DNA of 64,000 bases from Orychophragmus violaceus (lineage: Eukaryota; Streptophyta; Magnoliopsida; Brassicales; Brassicaceae). The stretch spans positions 9,983,082-10,047,081 of the forward strand of contig CM058230.1 in NCBI GenBank assembly GCA_030180135.1, read 5' to 3'. The notes under the pieces are model-generated. The model was not told the origin of the DNA and searched no databases. It saw only the letters and a list, made by a program, of their open reading frames with translations. The translations under genes were made by a program, and so were the position numbers. Positions within the stretch are counted from its first letter, which is position 1. Every line of letters begins with the position of its first letter. This document shows positions 20,832-33,800 of the stretch, piece by piece.

Positions 20832-22217
20832 TGTGACCTACAAAACAACAAAGCTTGGAAATGTCTTAGTTCACCATTCAACTGGATAGCACATATATTT
20901 CTCAAGCAATGCATTAAAGCAACTATCATACGAGGCCATGACAGCATTAAGAGACACACCAACACACCACAAGACAACTTAATCATCTCCAAAATTGATC
21001 ACATTGACAAATTGCTTAATAAGTGAAATTCTTCAAATTGGACGATCACACAAGTTGTCAAGCATCAAGTGAACTTCTCACAAGCATTTAAACAAACAAT
21101 CAAACCCAAACTAAACTCCAATTCATCATCAAACTCATTTTCACCTTGTTAAAGAGACTCTTTCAATGCAATTTGAAAATTTTGTGAAGTGAAGCTCAAG
21201 CAAATCAAGTAGTCTCACAAGCATAGGCTACTAGCATCCTAATGAGTCCATAGAAACCATCAAACAAGAATTCCCCCAAAATTTTCGAAATTCCAAATTC
21301 TCAAGAACCCTAATTCACCAAAAACCAAATTCAAGCAATTCTAGGATGAAATCAAGTTGGGTTTTCACCTAGCAGCCTTCTAACAACAGTTTCTAAGGTC
21401 TATAACCAAGCAATCATCAATCTAAACGAGTTTTCAAAAAGATCCAAAAATTTTGCATGAATCCATAAACTCGAATTTAGAGGGGATTACCTTGTCTGGA
21501 GGATGAGGGAATGAGAGAAACAGGTAAATAATCAGACAGAGCTCGAGAAATCGAAAATATGGGGCTTTGAATCACTAAATTCGGATGCAAATTGAGAGAA
21601 TTATGGGTTTTTGAAGGTTTTTCTCTTCTTGCTAATGTCAAAAACGAGTTTGGGGAAGAAGGAATGAGAGAAATCGCCCAAGGGGCTGAGAAAACAAGGA
21701 TTTTCCGGTTTAAATTCGGTTCATTAAACGAGTTTCGGTTTAAATCCGGTTTAGAGGTCGAATTGGGGAAGAATCACTTACCTGGGGGGCTTCTCGCGGT
21801 TTGGCCGTGCCCGCGAGCCAAACCGCGATAACACACGATCAGTTTGGGATTGTTTCTCGCGGTCCGGGGCTAACCGCGAGCTACACCGCGAGAGTGGTCC
21901 AGTCGTGTGAATTGAGTCCTCGCGGTTTGGCTTACACCGCGAGCCAAACCGCGATAACACGCGATGGTTGTTCGTCAGATGCTCGCGGTCTGGGCCAAGC
22001 CGCGAGTCAAACCGCGAGTGATTGTCCGAGCTCAGGCAATTCCCGATTGTTCCAACAACCTGTTTTTGACCAATTTTATCACCTGAAAACATAAAAAACT
22101 AAAGAAAAACTTCAACCATAACAAGAAAATCATCATATGTACAAGGATAAACATGGGAATGTCTCCCAAGTGCGCTTTTGTTTAAAGTCGTTAAGCTCGA
22201 CTGTTCAAACCGTCATA
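20832..22217 (-). mobile_element. A1 spacer between gag-pol and third ORF
   Basis: Non-coding, 1.4 kb. Its 21788-22018 part carries a cluster of inverted CTCGCGGTTTGGC/GCCAAACCGCGAG motifs like those in the LTRs. The A2 copy is 42351-43736. Confidence 0.75.
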
Positions 22218-24673
22218 TTAGGCTGAAGGAGGGCTAGAGAGTGGAATTGAAATCCCTTCCTCTATAGCTTCCGAAGCTGAGTAGTGTTTGAGCCGCTGAC
22301 CGTTGACCGTGAATTCCTCATCGGACTTTCCCCAAAGCACAACCGCTCCATACGGTCTCACTTCCTTTACCTTGAACGGTCCCGACCATCGAGACTTGAG
22401 CTTCCCGGGAAACAGCTTCAACCGGGAGTTAAACAGAAGCACAAGATCACCTTCTTTGAACTCTCTCTTCAGTATCAGCTTGTCATGGAAGAGCTTGGTT
22501 CTTTCTTTGTAGATCTTTTAGCTTTCAAAAGCCTCAAGTCTTATCTCATCCAATTCATTAAGCTGAATCAATCTCTTCTCAGTTGCGGTTTTGATGTCAA
22601 AGTTCAGCAACTTGACAGCCCACATAGCTTTATACTCAACCTCAACTGGTAGATGGCAAGACTTCCCATACAGCATATTGAAAGGAGTGGTTCCAAGGGG
22701 AGTTTTGAATGCTGTTCTATAAGCCCACAAAGCATCATCAAGCTTCTTGGACCAATCTTTCCTTGAAGCTCCAACAGTCTTCTCTAAGATAGCCTTGATT
22801 TGCCGGTTGGACACTTCAACTTGTCCACTTGTTTGAGGGTGATAAGGTGTGGCAACCTTATGCTTGACTCCATACTTCTTCATCAACCCTTCAAACAGCT
22901 TGTTGATGAAATGAGATCCCCCATCACTAATCACCACTCTTGGGATCCCAAACCTTGGGAATATTATGCTCTTGAAGAGCTTGATAACAACTTTAGAGTC
23001 GTTGGTGGGGCTTGCCACTGCTTCAACCCATTTGGATACATAATCCACAGCCACCAATATGTAGTTGTTCCCATAGGAGGATGGGAATGGTCCCATGAAG
23101 TCTATTCCCCACACATCAAACACTTCTACCTCCAGAATTGGGTTCTGAGGCGTCTCATTCCTCTTGCTTATGTTTCCCTTTCTTTGGCATGGATCACACT
23201 TTGTGATGAAGGTCTGAGCATCCTTAAACATTGTTGGCCACCAAAAACCAGCTTGTAGGGCCTTTTGAACAGTTTTGAATGTGGCAAAGTGACCTCCATA
23301 AGGTGATCCATGACAATGTAGTAGGATCCCTTCCACCTCCTCATCTGCTACACATCTTCTGTAGAGTTGATCTTTGCATAAGGTATAGAGATATGGCTCA
23401 TCCCAGTAGTACCTATTGACATCCCGAAAGAACTTCTTTCTTTGGTAGCTGTCAAGATTTGGAGGTTCTTTCCCACAAGCTAAGTAGTTTACAAGATCAG
23501 CATACCATGGCTCCTTATCATCAAGAGAGTTAGCCGCCTCCAACTTCTGCCTTGTCTCATGAGCTTCTCTCACGGTCTTAACAGCCATCAACTGCTCTTC
23601 AGGAAGTGAATCATCAATGGGAATACCATCCTCGATTCGCAGCCTTGAAAGATGATCTGCCACTCCATTTTCTATACCCTTCTTATCTTTGATCTCCAAG
23701 TCAAATTCCTGTAGCAGCAAGATCCATCTTAGAAGCCTTGGCTTGGCATCCTTCTTGGCAAGCAAATACCTCAACGCAGCGTGATCCGTGTACACCACTA
23801 CCTTAGACCCAACCAAGTATGATCTAAACTTCTCAAAGGCAAAAACCACAGCAAGAAGCTCCTTCTCAGTTGTTGCATACTTCACCTGAGCGTCATCCAA
23901 TGTCCTACTAGCATAGTATATGACATGGAGTTTCTTGTCTTTCCTCTGCCCCAGAACTGCTCCAACTGCATAATCACTTGCATCGCACATGATCTCAAAA
24001 GGCAAATCCCAGTTAGGAGCTTGTACAATTGGAGCACTAATCAAGGCTTCCTTAATCCTGTGGAAGGCATCCAAACACTCCTCGTCAAACACAAAGTCAG
24101 TTTCCTTACACAGCAACCGAGTGAGTGGCCTAGCAATCTTGGAGAAGTCCTTGATGAACCGTCTGTAGAAACCAGCATGTCCCAAGAAACTTCTGATCCC
24201 TCTAACTGAGTTTGGTGGCTGAAGACTTGTCATAACCTCTATCTTGGCCTTGTCCACCTCAATACCCTTCTCTGAAATCTTGTGACCCAACACAATTCCT
24301 TCTGTCACCATGAAATGGCACTTCTCCCAATTGAGCACCAAGTTTGTCTCCTCACATCGCTTCAGTACCCTACACAAGTTCAACAAACAAGAGGAGAACG
24401 AAGAGCCGTACACAGAGAAATCATCCATAAAGACTTCTACAATGTCCTCGATAAGATCTGAGAAAATAGACATCATGCACCGCTGGAAAGTAGCTGGTGC
24501 ATTACACAAGCCAAATGGCATTCTTCGATATGCGAAGGTACCATAAGGACAAGTGAATGTCGTTTTCTCCTGATCATTGGGATGTATCGGGATCTGAAAG
24601 AACCCACTGTACCCATCGAGAAAACAGTAAAAAGGGTGGCAAGCAAGCCTTTCTAACATCTGATCAATAAAAG
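22218..24673 (-). pseudogene. A1 pol, 3' part: reverse transcriptase, RNase H, integrase
   Basis: Second part of the A1 polyprotein, cut from its 5' part (30891-34253) by element I at the AAAAG duplication. On the minus strand it carries the FMDD reverse transcriptase centre, CDASDYAVGAVL of RNase H, the zinc-binding HCHGSPYGGH…CDPC and the DDE integrase residues (GIDFMGPF, SDGGSHF, QVEVSNR). One base differs from A2 at 22516, turning a serine codon into a TAA stop after AFES, so the last 99 codons are separated. It is therefore doubly disabled. Confidence 0.93.
24669..24673. repeat. Target-site duplication AAAAG, left copy (element I)
   Basis: AAAAG before TGATATGTC at 24674 is repeated at 30891-30895; A2 has the site once (CAATAAAAGGCAAAGG), so A2 serves as the empty site. 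Confidence 0.93.
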
Positions 24674-26162
24674 TGATATGTCTATATTTTCTTGCATTTA
24701 AGTTAGTGTTTGTTCTTGATTCATCTTCTTTTCCTTGTCTTGTTCCCTTCCTTTGTTGTTTCTTTGTGTTGCATTTAGAGTTTAGGCATCTAGGACTAGG
24801 AGTTTGTGTTTTGGTTTGTTTTGGTGTGTTCTAGGTTGTTTTTAGGTGCAAAAGGAGTTGATGCGGGAGCTTGGAGCATTGGGAGATGATGAATTGAGGA
24901 AGAGTACAAGACTTGGCCGAGTAGAGCTACTCGCGGTTTGGCTCGCGGCCGAGGAGCAAACCGCGAGAGACGAACAAAACAGGCCGAGCATCATCGCGGT
25001 TTGGCTCGCGACCGAGGAGCAAACCGCGAGAGCACCCAGTCGCGAGAGTGAATGACCCGCGGTCCAGCTCGCGGTGAAGGACAGACCGCGAGGATCGACC
25101 GTTTCCAGAGCGTACAACATCGCGGTTTGGCTTGCGGTTTACCCCAAACCGCGAGCCTGCCCAAAATTTGTTGACCGACGATGCTTTGACCAATTTCACC
25201 CAGTGGATCCGGGTCAACACCCGGTTTGTCCCGGGTTGACCCGGTTCGTGTTACTGTTCATTTATAAGCTAAAAACCCTTATTTTTGGGATCTTAAGCTT
25301 GTTTTTGGGTTCTAAGTTCTTGTAAGACAAAAGTTTAATATTTTCTTAATCTAAGACTTGTTTTGTTTTGATTCTTCATCTCTTTTCTTTAATCATACAC
25401 AAATCATCATGCTTAACATCTTTCTTATGGATTTTGTTGGGCAAAGCATGATTTGTGAGTAGTTTCATTCAAGGATTATGGGTTAGGTAGATTAGGGCCA
25501 TTTAGAGTGAATCAAGGATGTTTAAAGCTTATTTATGATTGATCTCACCCTTCTAGATATGCTTAGTGCTAGATTATCCATGATCAAGTTAATCTAGATC
25601 CTTAGGCTTTTGTTGCACACCAAGTGTTTGATGAAATGCAAGTTAGAGTCTTCTAGGGAATTTTCATATTCTAGCTCATGAGAATGAATGTTTAGAATGA
25701 TTATTAGCTTATGGAACTTGATTGTTAATGCTTGCCTTGTCTTATTTCACAAATGAGAATTTGATCTTGAAATGTGATTAGGGAAAGTGATTAGTACCAA
25801 GAAATTGGATTAGTCAATTGTTAGTGTTCCTAGCTTGGGATTTGCTTCTTGATTGATTGTTTAGGCATCCTTGTTAGCTCTAGATGGTTCTAATCATTGA
25901 CCTTAGCCCCATAAGCCTTGTCTTCTTTATTTGATTATCCTTGTTTTATCTTGATTAGTGATCTCTTGCTTTATTGATTGTTCAGTCTTTGTTAATTTGC
26001 TTAGAATTGTTATGATCTCAGTTTGAACTGGTATAACTTGGCTTTTAAGGTTGGGTGAATTCTTTTTGGTCTTTCTCACTCCCAATTGGTTCGATATCTC
26101 AAGACTACGCGATCAGCTTGAGGGATTGATACCTCGGGAATTAGATTAAATTCCTATCATCA
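24674..26162 (+). mobile_element. 5' LTR of element I, LTR1 type
   Basis: 1489 bp, near-identical in reverse complement to LTR1(a), (c), (d) and (e). Only its last bases differ: it ends TTCCTATCATCA, whereas the other LTR1 copies end TTCCTGTTATCA; TATCATCA is the end of the LTR2 type found at the other end of I. So this 5' LTR is LTR1 almost throughout with an LTR2 terminus. Confidence 0.9.
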
Positions 26163-26165
26163 ATT

Positions 26166-26183
26166 TGGCGCCGTTGCCGGGGA
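26166..26183 (+). other. Primer-binding site of element I (tRNA-Asp type)
   Basis: TGGCGCCGTTGCCGGGGA three bases after the LTR. This is the tRNA-Asp-complementary site known from Athila/Tat elements. Confidence 0.85.
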
Positions 26184-26276
26184 GGTGTAGCAATAGCCAT
26201 TAGGATTTAGATTCTACTTTAGACTAAGCTTTTATTTTGTTTTTGTTTGTGTGGTTACTAACTCTCTTTCAAGTGT

Positions 26277-27431
26277 TTGTTCTTTTTGCAAGGTGCAAAT
26301 CACAAGGAAGAGAGCATGGCTTCGGAGATAGCTTCAATGTTGAGGGCTATGCTAGAAGCTCAAGAAAGAGAGATTGCTTGGGACCCTACAAGTCATCATG
26401 GTTTTGAAAGCACATCCACCTATCAAGGTGATCTTCCAAATGAGTACTCTTCTCATGAGTACCAATATGGATATGGTGATGGATACCAATCTTGGAACAT
26501 GGAGTATGAGCATGAATCAACTCACTCTTCTCAAATCTCTTATGATGAAGAACTTATCAACATGACAAAATTGGCATTGGAAGGACAAGAGAGGTACAAT
26601 GAGAGCTTAAGGATGATAAACAATGATTTTGCTCATTTGCCTCAAGATGCAAGCATTGTTGAGCCAACACATGAGGAGAATGCTCAAGTCCAAGATGAAT
26701 TCTTGAAAGAAGCTTACTCTTTCCAATCATGTGATCAAGAGCTTCTCAACTTGGCAAGGATGACATTAGAAGGACAAGAGAGGTATAATGAGAGCTTAAG
26801 GATGATCAACACTGATTTTGCTCATTTGCCTCAAGATGCAAGCATTGTTGAGCCAACACATGAGGAGAATGCTCAAGTCCAATATGAGTTCTTGAAAGAA
26901 GCTGAAGAGACTATCAAGGAATTTGAAATGCTTATTGGTTGCACTGTTGGTGAAGACCTTGTGATAAGGTATGAAGATGAGGATGAGGATGAGACAATTA
27001 TGGGTCATTCAACCAATGGAAACAATGAAGGAGTAGGAGAAGTTGTGAGAGTTGAGGAAGAGCCTTATGAAGATGGGTTGGTTGTTGAGTGCAAGGACAT
27101 CAAGGAAGAGAACACACAAGATGAGCTCTCAATCATTGAAAAGGAACCAAAGCAACCAAATCCCAAGCAAGAGCTAATTGGAGGAAATCTTATGGAGAAA
27201 CAAGATGGTCCCAATGAAGAATCCTTCAAGGAGGATGAAGAAGATGGATCTCCAATGGCTCAACCCTTTCACAACTACCTTGATATAGTCTCCACCATAT
27301 CACCAAGCTTTCATGATCCAAGGAAGATCCCTTTTGAGGAGATAAGGATGAAAGAGTTTAGGGGGTGGTTCTACGATGAGTATGATCCCGGTGATACAAA
27401 CTCATGCCACATCCCTAACCAAAAAGAGTGA
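26277..27431 (+). CDS. Element I ORF, acidic protein of unknown function
   Basis: Open frame of 384 codons from the first ATG (a second ATG, MASEIASMLRAMLEAQERE, at 26316 is the more likely start). The protein is strongly acidic and contains a 63-residue direct duplication (26581 and 26770 onward) sharing LEGQERYNESLRMIN and LPQDASIVEPTHEENAQVQ. No gag CCHC, protease, reverse transcriptase or integrase is seen. It is the only ORF of this non-autonomous element. Function unknown; a conserved ORF in such an element could help packaging or be a remnant of a gag N-terminus. Confidence 0.6.
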   Translation: MFFLQGANHKEESMASEIASMLRAMLEAQEREIAWDPTSHHGFESTSTYQGDLPNEYSSHEYQYGYGDGYQSWNMEYEHESTHSSQISYDEELINMTKLALEGQERYNESLRMINNDFAHLPQDASIVEPTHEENAQVQDEFLKEAYSFQSCDQELLNLARMTLEGQERYNESLRMINTDFAHLPQDASIVEPTHEENAQVQYEFLKEAEETIKEFEMLIGCTVGEDLVIRYEDEDEDETIMGHSTNGNNEGVGEVVRVEEEPYEDGLVVECKDIKEENTQDELSIIEKEPKQPNPKQELIGGNLMEKQDGPNEESFKEDEEDGSPMAQPFHNYLDIVSTISPSFHDPRKIPFEEIRMKEFRGWFYDEYDPGDTNSCHIPNQKE

Positions 27432-29231
27432 AGGGATAGTCAAGCTTAGTGACTCAAAACAAGCTCACTTGGGAGGAATTCCCATGTCTATCCTTTTGGG
27501 GAGCTTTGAGGTCAATGCAAGGAAGAAGGGAAAGAGTTTTGGGTGCAAAGGGACTTCAATGCTAAATCAAAGGATGAGAAGCCTATGCAATGGTCTAAGT
27601 TCAGGGGAGCCTTGTGCCACATTCGAAGATGCCTCCACCTCCCATTCCTCCTCTCCATTCCACTCTCCAAGTAACACTCTAACTTTTGTCTTTTTTGATT
27701 TTGCATTTTTGATTTTTTTTTCTTTGGTCTCTTTTCCTTGCTTCTTTCACACAAGGGACTGTGTGATTTAAGTTTGGGGGAGGAGACTAGTTGCTAATAA
27801 TGTGTTTTGTGATCTTATTTTATCTTTTGCATCCCTTGAGTCTCATGCATTCATCTAAGGCATAGAAAAAAACCAAAAAATTGAAAAATTTCAAAAAATT
27901 TCACAAAAAGAAAGCATATAGTTGAGTCTAGAAGTCATTTAGGATTGTTTTCATTAAAGTTTGAGAGTTAAAGCTTATGTTCTTTATAAAAAATTGTTTG
28001 AGCATGTGGTTATTGGATGCATCTTGTGAACTTGAAATTAAGGAAGAACCCTTCTTGGATCTCATGCATTATTGTTCACTTCTTGGTTGAAACATGTTGT
28101 GATTTGAATCATTCCCCATCTATTAGAACTCTTAATATTGACTTGAATTATCATGTTGTGCAATGAAAGGTGAACTCATGGATACTTCATACATACTTGG
28201 ACTATCTTCTCCCTTTCTACCACTCTCTTGTTAGTCCAAGTAGATTTCCCCATCTTGAACCAAGCTTTCCTTCAAGCCTAAACACTTTAGTGAGAGATGA
28301 GAGGCCTTTTTCTTGAATCAACTAGGCAAAAAGTGTTGAGTTTGGAACGACAAGGATAGGTTTTCATTGTAGAGCTAGCCTTACATCATTGGGCTATGCA
28401 TAGGATAGGAAAGAAGTTTGGGGGAATTGGGAAGAAAAGAAAAAAAAAGGGAATGAGGAAAAGATTGAGAAAAGAAAGAGGGGATTGGAAAAGAAAAAGA
28501 AAAGTTGATAGCTCTAAGTGTTTATGAAAGATAAGTCTCAAGTTTTAAAGAGAGAAAAGAAGCCAAAGTTGGCTCAAGCATCAAAAGAAAAAAGAAAAGA
28601 GGCTAGTGAAAAGAAAAGAAAGAGCTAAGCAAAGAAAAGAAATCATCTAAGTGTTTAAAGAAGAAAGAAGTGATCAAAGTTGGGATAAGAAGGCAAAAAT
28701 GCCTTAAGAAAAGGGTAGCTTAGGAAGGGAATCTTGGGTTTAGAAGAAGAGTTAAGATTATCATAGGGATTTGGGTAGAATGAGAATCTATCCTTGTATG
28801 CATGAGTTGTTTCTTACTCTTAGCATTTTGCTATAGTTCATTCCTTTCTTGAGAGATCCTTTGTTTTTGAAACCCACACTTCATTTGAGATCACTTTTAT
28901 CTTAAGACCTTAAACCCTTAGCCAAATGTGTTCATTTGATTTGCACAATCATGATCCACCATTGCTTAATAAATGTTAAAGGGAATGAGGATAGGAATTC
29001 ATGTGTAGATTGGGACTTGAACTTGATGCATGTGTTGATGGGAATGGCTAACTCTTTTGAAGTAGAGTAAACTTGATTGTAGCTCTTAATTGCTTGTATT
29101 GACTTTGTTTCCACTTATGCTTAACAATTGATTTTGAAAGCTTTGAACTCTCTCTTTCAAACCTTTCTCCCAATTTGCTTTGATGGTCTTATGCTTGCTT
29201 GTGGACAAGCAAGGTTTAAGTTTGGGGGAAT
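27432..29231 (+). mobile_element. Element I 3' spacer with two polypurine tracts
   Basis: Non-coding. The internal purine tract AAGTTTGGGGGAGG is at 27770-27783 and the LTR-adjacent AAGTTTGGGGGAAT at 29218-29231, about 1.45 kb apart as in A1 and A2. A purine-rich GAAAAG region at 28430-28640 lies between. Confidence 0.75.
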
Positions 29232-30890
29232 TGATATTCATGCATTTTCATGCATTTAGTCATATGTTAAATTCTTGTTTTAGTCTCATTTTGCATTCAT
29301 TCATGTTCTTTTCTTGTTCTTTGTTGCATTTAGAGTCTAAGTGCATTTAGAGTTAGGATTTGCATAATTTGTTGTTCTTGGGAGTGTTTTCTTATGCTTT
29401 TTAGGTTCTTGGAGTTGCTAAGGTGGTTTGGAAGAGTTTGGAGTCCAAATGAGTGATTGCAAGTGAAATGGTGATGAAGGACCAAACTGGTGAGCTTGAA
29501 AGATGGAGCAAAATGAAGCCTTTCCGTGCATATTTAGCTTTTGGAGCATCAAATAGAAGTTGTAGAAAATCGAGTTAGCTTTCCAATGGAGGTGGTTTCA
29601 AGTCGTTTGGAGTTGTATGCGAGAAGTTATGGCCGATTTACTGAGCCCCGCGGTTAGCCTCGCGGTTTGTAGCTAAACCGCGAGATTTTTGGAAATCTGA
29701 GCGTGAAGACTCGCGGTTAGCCCCGCGGTTGGGAGACAAACCGCTAGGAGCCCCAGATTACCAGCCTTTGACCAAGTTTTTTTACCCAACCTTTGATTGG
29801 GTCGACCCAGACTTGTTGGGTTAACCCAGTTCGACCCTTTTTACTATAAATGCTTAATTTTGGGTTTCTAAAACCCTAAGCTACCTAAGCATAGTTTTGT
29901 TTTAGGATTTAGATCTTGTAATCTTTGATCTTGAGTTTAATTTAAGTACTTCTTTATATCTTCTTAATCTTTTCTCTTAATCTCTCTTTAATCTTGTTAT
30001 CTCATACTATCTTTATGGGTTTTGTGGGAACAATGAAGATTAGAGAGTAGAACTTTTGGGTTTTGTGGATGAGGTTGATTTAGATGGTTTATGTGATGAT
30101 TAGTGATGCTTAGGACTTATTTATGAAATGATCCTTCTCTAATTAGTTGTGCTCTATGCTAGGTTGCAAGGAATTGTTGAATCTAGATGCTAGGCTTTTT
30201 CATGCCCGAAAGGTGTTCGATGGAATGCTTGAATGAACTTTTTAGAGGATTTTCATATCTTAGCCTAAGAGATTAGTTGTCTAAGGTGATTATTGGTAAT
30301 GAGAACTTGAAATTAATGCTTGCTTGATTCTTAATCACAAATGATAATTTGATCTTGATTAGGGATTAGTCAAAGGGATTAGTGCCAAGAGATTGGATTA
30401 GTCTAATGATTAATGTTCTTAGCCTAAGGATTAGCTTTGCTAAAAGGTGTTTGATGGATATTATTGCATGCTTGACTTGTAATTTGCAAATGAGAATTGA
30501 ATGATTGCTTGATTAGCATAGGAGTTATGAACATGAGAATGTGATTAGCTTAATTATGATCATTAGCCTTGTTTAGCAATGTTTGATTGATTGAAGCATC
30601 ATTGATTGTCTCTAAACCATCTAGTCTCCATAGCCTCATCCTAGGACCCTCTTTTATCTTATTTGCTTCTTGTTTAGTGTTTTGCTTTGTTTCTTTCTTG
30701 CTTAATTTCCTTTTTAGATTGTTTAGGTTGTTAGATAAACCCCTTTTATTTGATTTGCTTAGCTTGAGTAGTTTCTTGCATTCTTGATTGGTTGTTCTTC
30801 TTGCCTCCCTGGATTGATACCTTAAGTACTATAATGACATGAGTAGACTTGAGGAATTGAGCTAGATCATTACACAAAAGTCTATCATCA
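29232..30890 (+). mobile_element. 3' LTR of element I, LTR2 type
   Basis: 1659 bp from TGATATTCATGCATTTTC to GTCTATCATCA, followed by the AAAAG duplication. It is related to LTR1 along its length (similar TTTAGAGT, ACCCGG/ACCCAG and GATTAGTCAA blocks) but clearly diverged and 170 bp longer. Its CGCGGTT palindromes are at 29645-29752. Confidence 0.88.
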
Positions 30891-33800
30891 AAAAGGCAAA
30901 GGGAAGTGATCTTTCCTAGAGGCTGCATTGAGTTTCCTATAGTCTATGCACATCCTGTGTCCTGTGATGGTCCTAGTGGGGATTAGCTCATTGTTATCAC
31001 TTTTTACTACAGTAATCCCTCCCTTTTTCGGGACACAGTGCACGGGAGAGACCCACGTGCTGTCCGAAATTGGGTAAATTATACCAGCATCAAGAAGCTT
31101 AAGGATTTCTTTCTTTACTACCTCTTTAAGATTAGGATTCAATCTTCTCTGATGTTCAATTGAGGACATAGATTCGTTTTCAAGATGAATCCTATGGGTA
31201 CATAAACTAGGTGACAGCCCTTTTATATCTTCAAGAGAGTAGCCTATAGCCTTCCTAAACTTTTTCAACTCAGTTGTCAAGGCAATCAATTCATCATCAC
31301 TCAAAAATTCATTGACAATGACAGGGTAAGTGGAATTAGGACCAAGAAATGCATACCGAAGCCCCCGCGGAAGGGGCTTTAACTCAATCTTCGGTGCCTT
31401 GAGCTCGCTCCAGTCATCAGTTGCAAACCGCTCCCTTAAAACCTCAGTCTCATAGGCGCCTTCAGCTCCCTTACCCACTGTGAAGACCTCTGTCTTTTCG
31501 CCAACTGAATCTGACCCCAACTCAATGTAATCAACTTCTCCTTGCAGAGGTTTGTGCGAATCGAGAGCTTTCATGTAAGCCCAACTCTCCTCTCTGAGAT
31601 AACCATACTCTCCACATTCCTTTGTTAGAGCCACTTCCAATGGATCATGCATATTCAATTCTTCAAGAAGTTCATCAGCTAGCATATCCATAGTCTCAAC
31701 GTAAAATAGCTGCCCCTGTATGGTTGGCTTCTTCATCACCTTGTTGATGTCAAACTTGAGTACTATGTCTTTCCCTAGGTTGAGGTCAATCTTCCCTTTC
31801 TTTACATCAATGATAGCACCAGCTGTGGCAAGGAATGGTCTCCCAAGAATAAGAGGATCCTTTGGCTCTTCATCCATCTCTAACACAATAAAGTCTGTTG
31901 GGACCTCAAATCCTCCCACTTTTACCGGGAGATCCTCTAATAGACCAATAGGATATCTAATCGATCTATCAGCCAACACCAAGGAGATCCTACAAGATTT
32001 GTAGGTAGAGAAACCCAGCCTCTTGGCTACTGAGAAAGGCATTAGACTAGCACTTGCACCAAGGTCACACAAGCAACTCTCAAATCTGAAGGGACCAATA
32101 GCACATGGTAAAGTGAAACTGCCCGGATCTTCAAGCTTCTTAGGGACAATGCTCCTTTGAATGAATGCACTACACTCATGAGTAAGCATGACCATACCCT
32201 GCACCTCCTTAGTTCTTTCCTTAATGGCATCCTTTAAGAACTTGTTGTATTGAGGAACAAGTAGAAATGCATCTATCAAGGGCATTGTGAGCTCTACATT
32301 CTTCATCTGTTTTTCAAAAAGAGCTTTATACTTCTCTAAGAGCTGCTTTTTGAATCTGCCCGGAAAGGGTAACTTGGGTTCATAGGGAGGTGGAACAAAC
32401 TCACTAGCTTTCTTCTTGGGTGCCTCTTCCACTACTTCTTCTACCACAGCCTTTCCCTTTCTCTTGGCAATCTCACATTCACTTTCTCTGTTGAGAGCAG
32501 AATTCTCCTCCCCCTCTTGAACTTCAATGTCCTCATTGAGTTGAGGAATCACCTTAGGCTTGGGAACTTGATGAGGTTGCAGCTCTTTACCACTTCTCAA
32601 TGTTATGGCGTTGATATACTCCTTTGGGTTTTGCTCAGATTTTCCGGGTAGAGTTCCTTGAGTTCTAGAGGTTGAAGCATTTCTGTTCTCCATGTTGGTG
32701 ACCCTAGATGTCAAACTCTGCAACTCATTCTTCAAATCTCGAACTTCCATAGCTCCTGAGGCTTGTCCCTGAAGTAGTTGCTGCATCATACCCTTCAACT
32801 CACTGTCCAAACCTGAAGAAGAAGAGGCTTGTGGTTGTTGTTGGTTAAATCCGGGTGGAGGGTATTGTGGCTTGGGGACAAAGGGTTGTTGACTCTGAAA
32901 CTGTGGTTTGTTGGCAAACCCTTGCTGATTAGTATAAGGGACAAAAGGCTTTTGTTGCTGAGGTTGTGTGAAGCCTTGTTGCCCTTGTTGTTGAGCTTGG
33001 GGTTGTGTTTGAGCTTGAGGATAAACCTGATCCTGTGGGTTGGCAACATTGGGATTTCTGTAAGAGAAGTTGGGGTGATTCCTGTAGTTTGGATTGAAAC
33101 CCCTATTGAAACCCCCTTGGCCAGCAATGAAATTGATCTCTTCTTGGGTCATATCTCCTTCAACACTGAATAGGACTGGTGGGGAGTCATCATAGTTCTC
33201 CACAAAGCTTATTTGCTTTTGGTTGGATGAGATCATCTTGTCTATCTTGTCATTTAGAGACTTGATTTCCTTCTCATACTTCTCATCCATTGAAGATGAT
33301 CCTCTAGGAGTCCTCTCATAGTCCTCATTGTAATTCCCATCACTTGTGGCCAAGTTCTCAATCAATTCCATAGCCTCATCAACTCCCTTTCCTAAGAAGT
33401 GACCATTACTGCAAGAATCCAGCATTGCCCTCATCCTAGGAAGCACTCCTCTGTAGAGGTTACTGAGCAGTGTCTCTTTGGTGAATCCATGGTGGGGGCA
33501 TTGAGTGGTGAGCTTAGTGAACCTGTCCCAAGCCTCAGCAAAAGTCTCATTGTTTCTTTGCACAAAACCAGATAGTTCATTGCGAAAGCGGGCGGTTCTT
33601 GTAGGTGAAAAGAATTTCTTCAAGAAAGTCTTCTTAAGATCTGCCCATGTAGTGATAGACCCTGGAGGAATAGTGCTCTCCCAATCTTTGGCTTTATCTG
33701 CCAAGGAGAATACAAAGAGGCGCATCTTGAGACCCTCATCCGTCACACCATTGAGTCTTGTAGTATCACAGATTTTGTCGAATGTGTCTAAGTGCTTCAA

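Noticed and set aside
22800..23258. Plus-strand open frame of 152 codons opposite integrase (also 44319-44777)
   Set aside because: Antisense shadow of the conserved pol coding frame.
15972..26162. Simple inversion between inverted LTR1 copies as the cause of the mixed LTR ends
   Set aside because: An inversion leaves the outermost LTR bases and the target duplications in place and would move element I's interior; it cannot put an LTR2 beside CCAGT while leaving I's own primer site and AAAAG duplications intact.
24674..30890. A solo LTR1 and an independent LTR2 fragment instead of one element
   Set aside because: The AAAAG duplication, the primer site directly after the first LTR and the polypurine tract directly before the second show one insertion.
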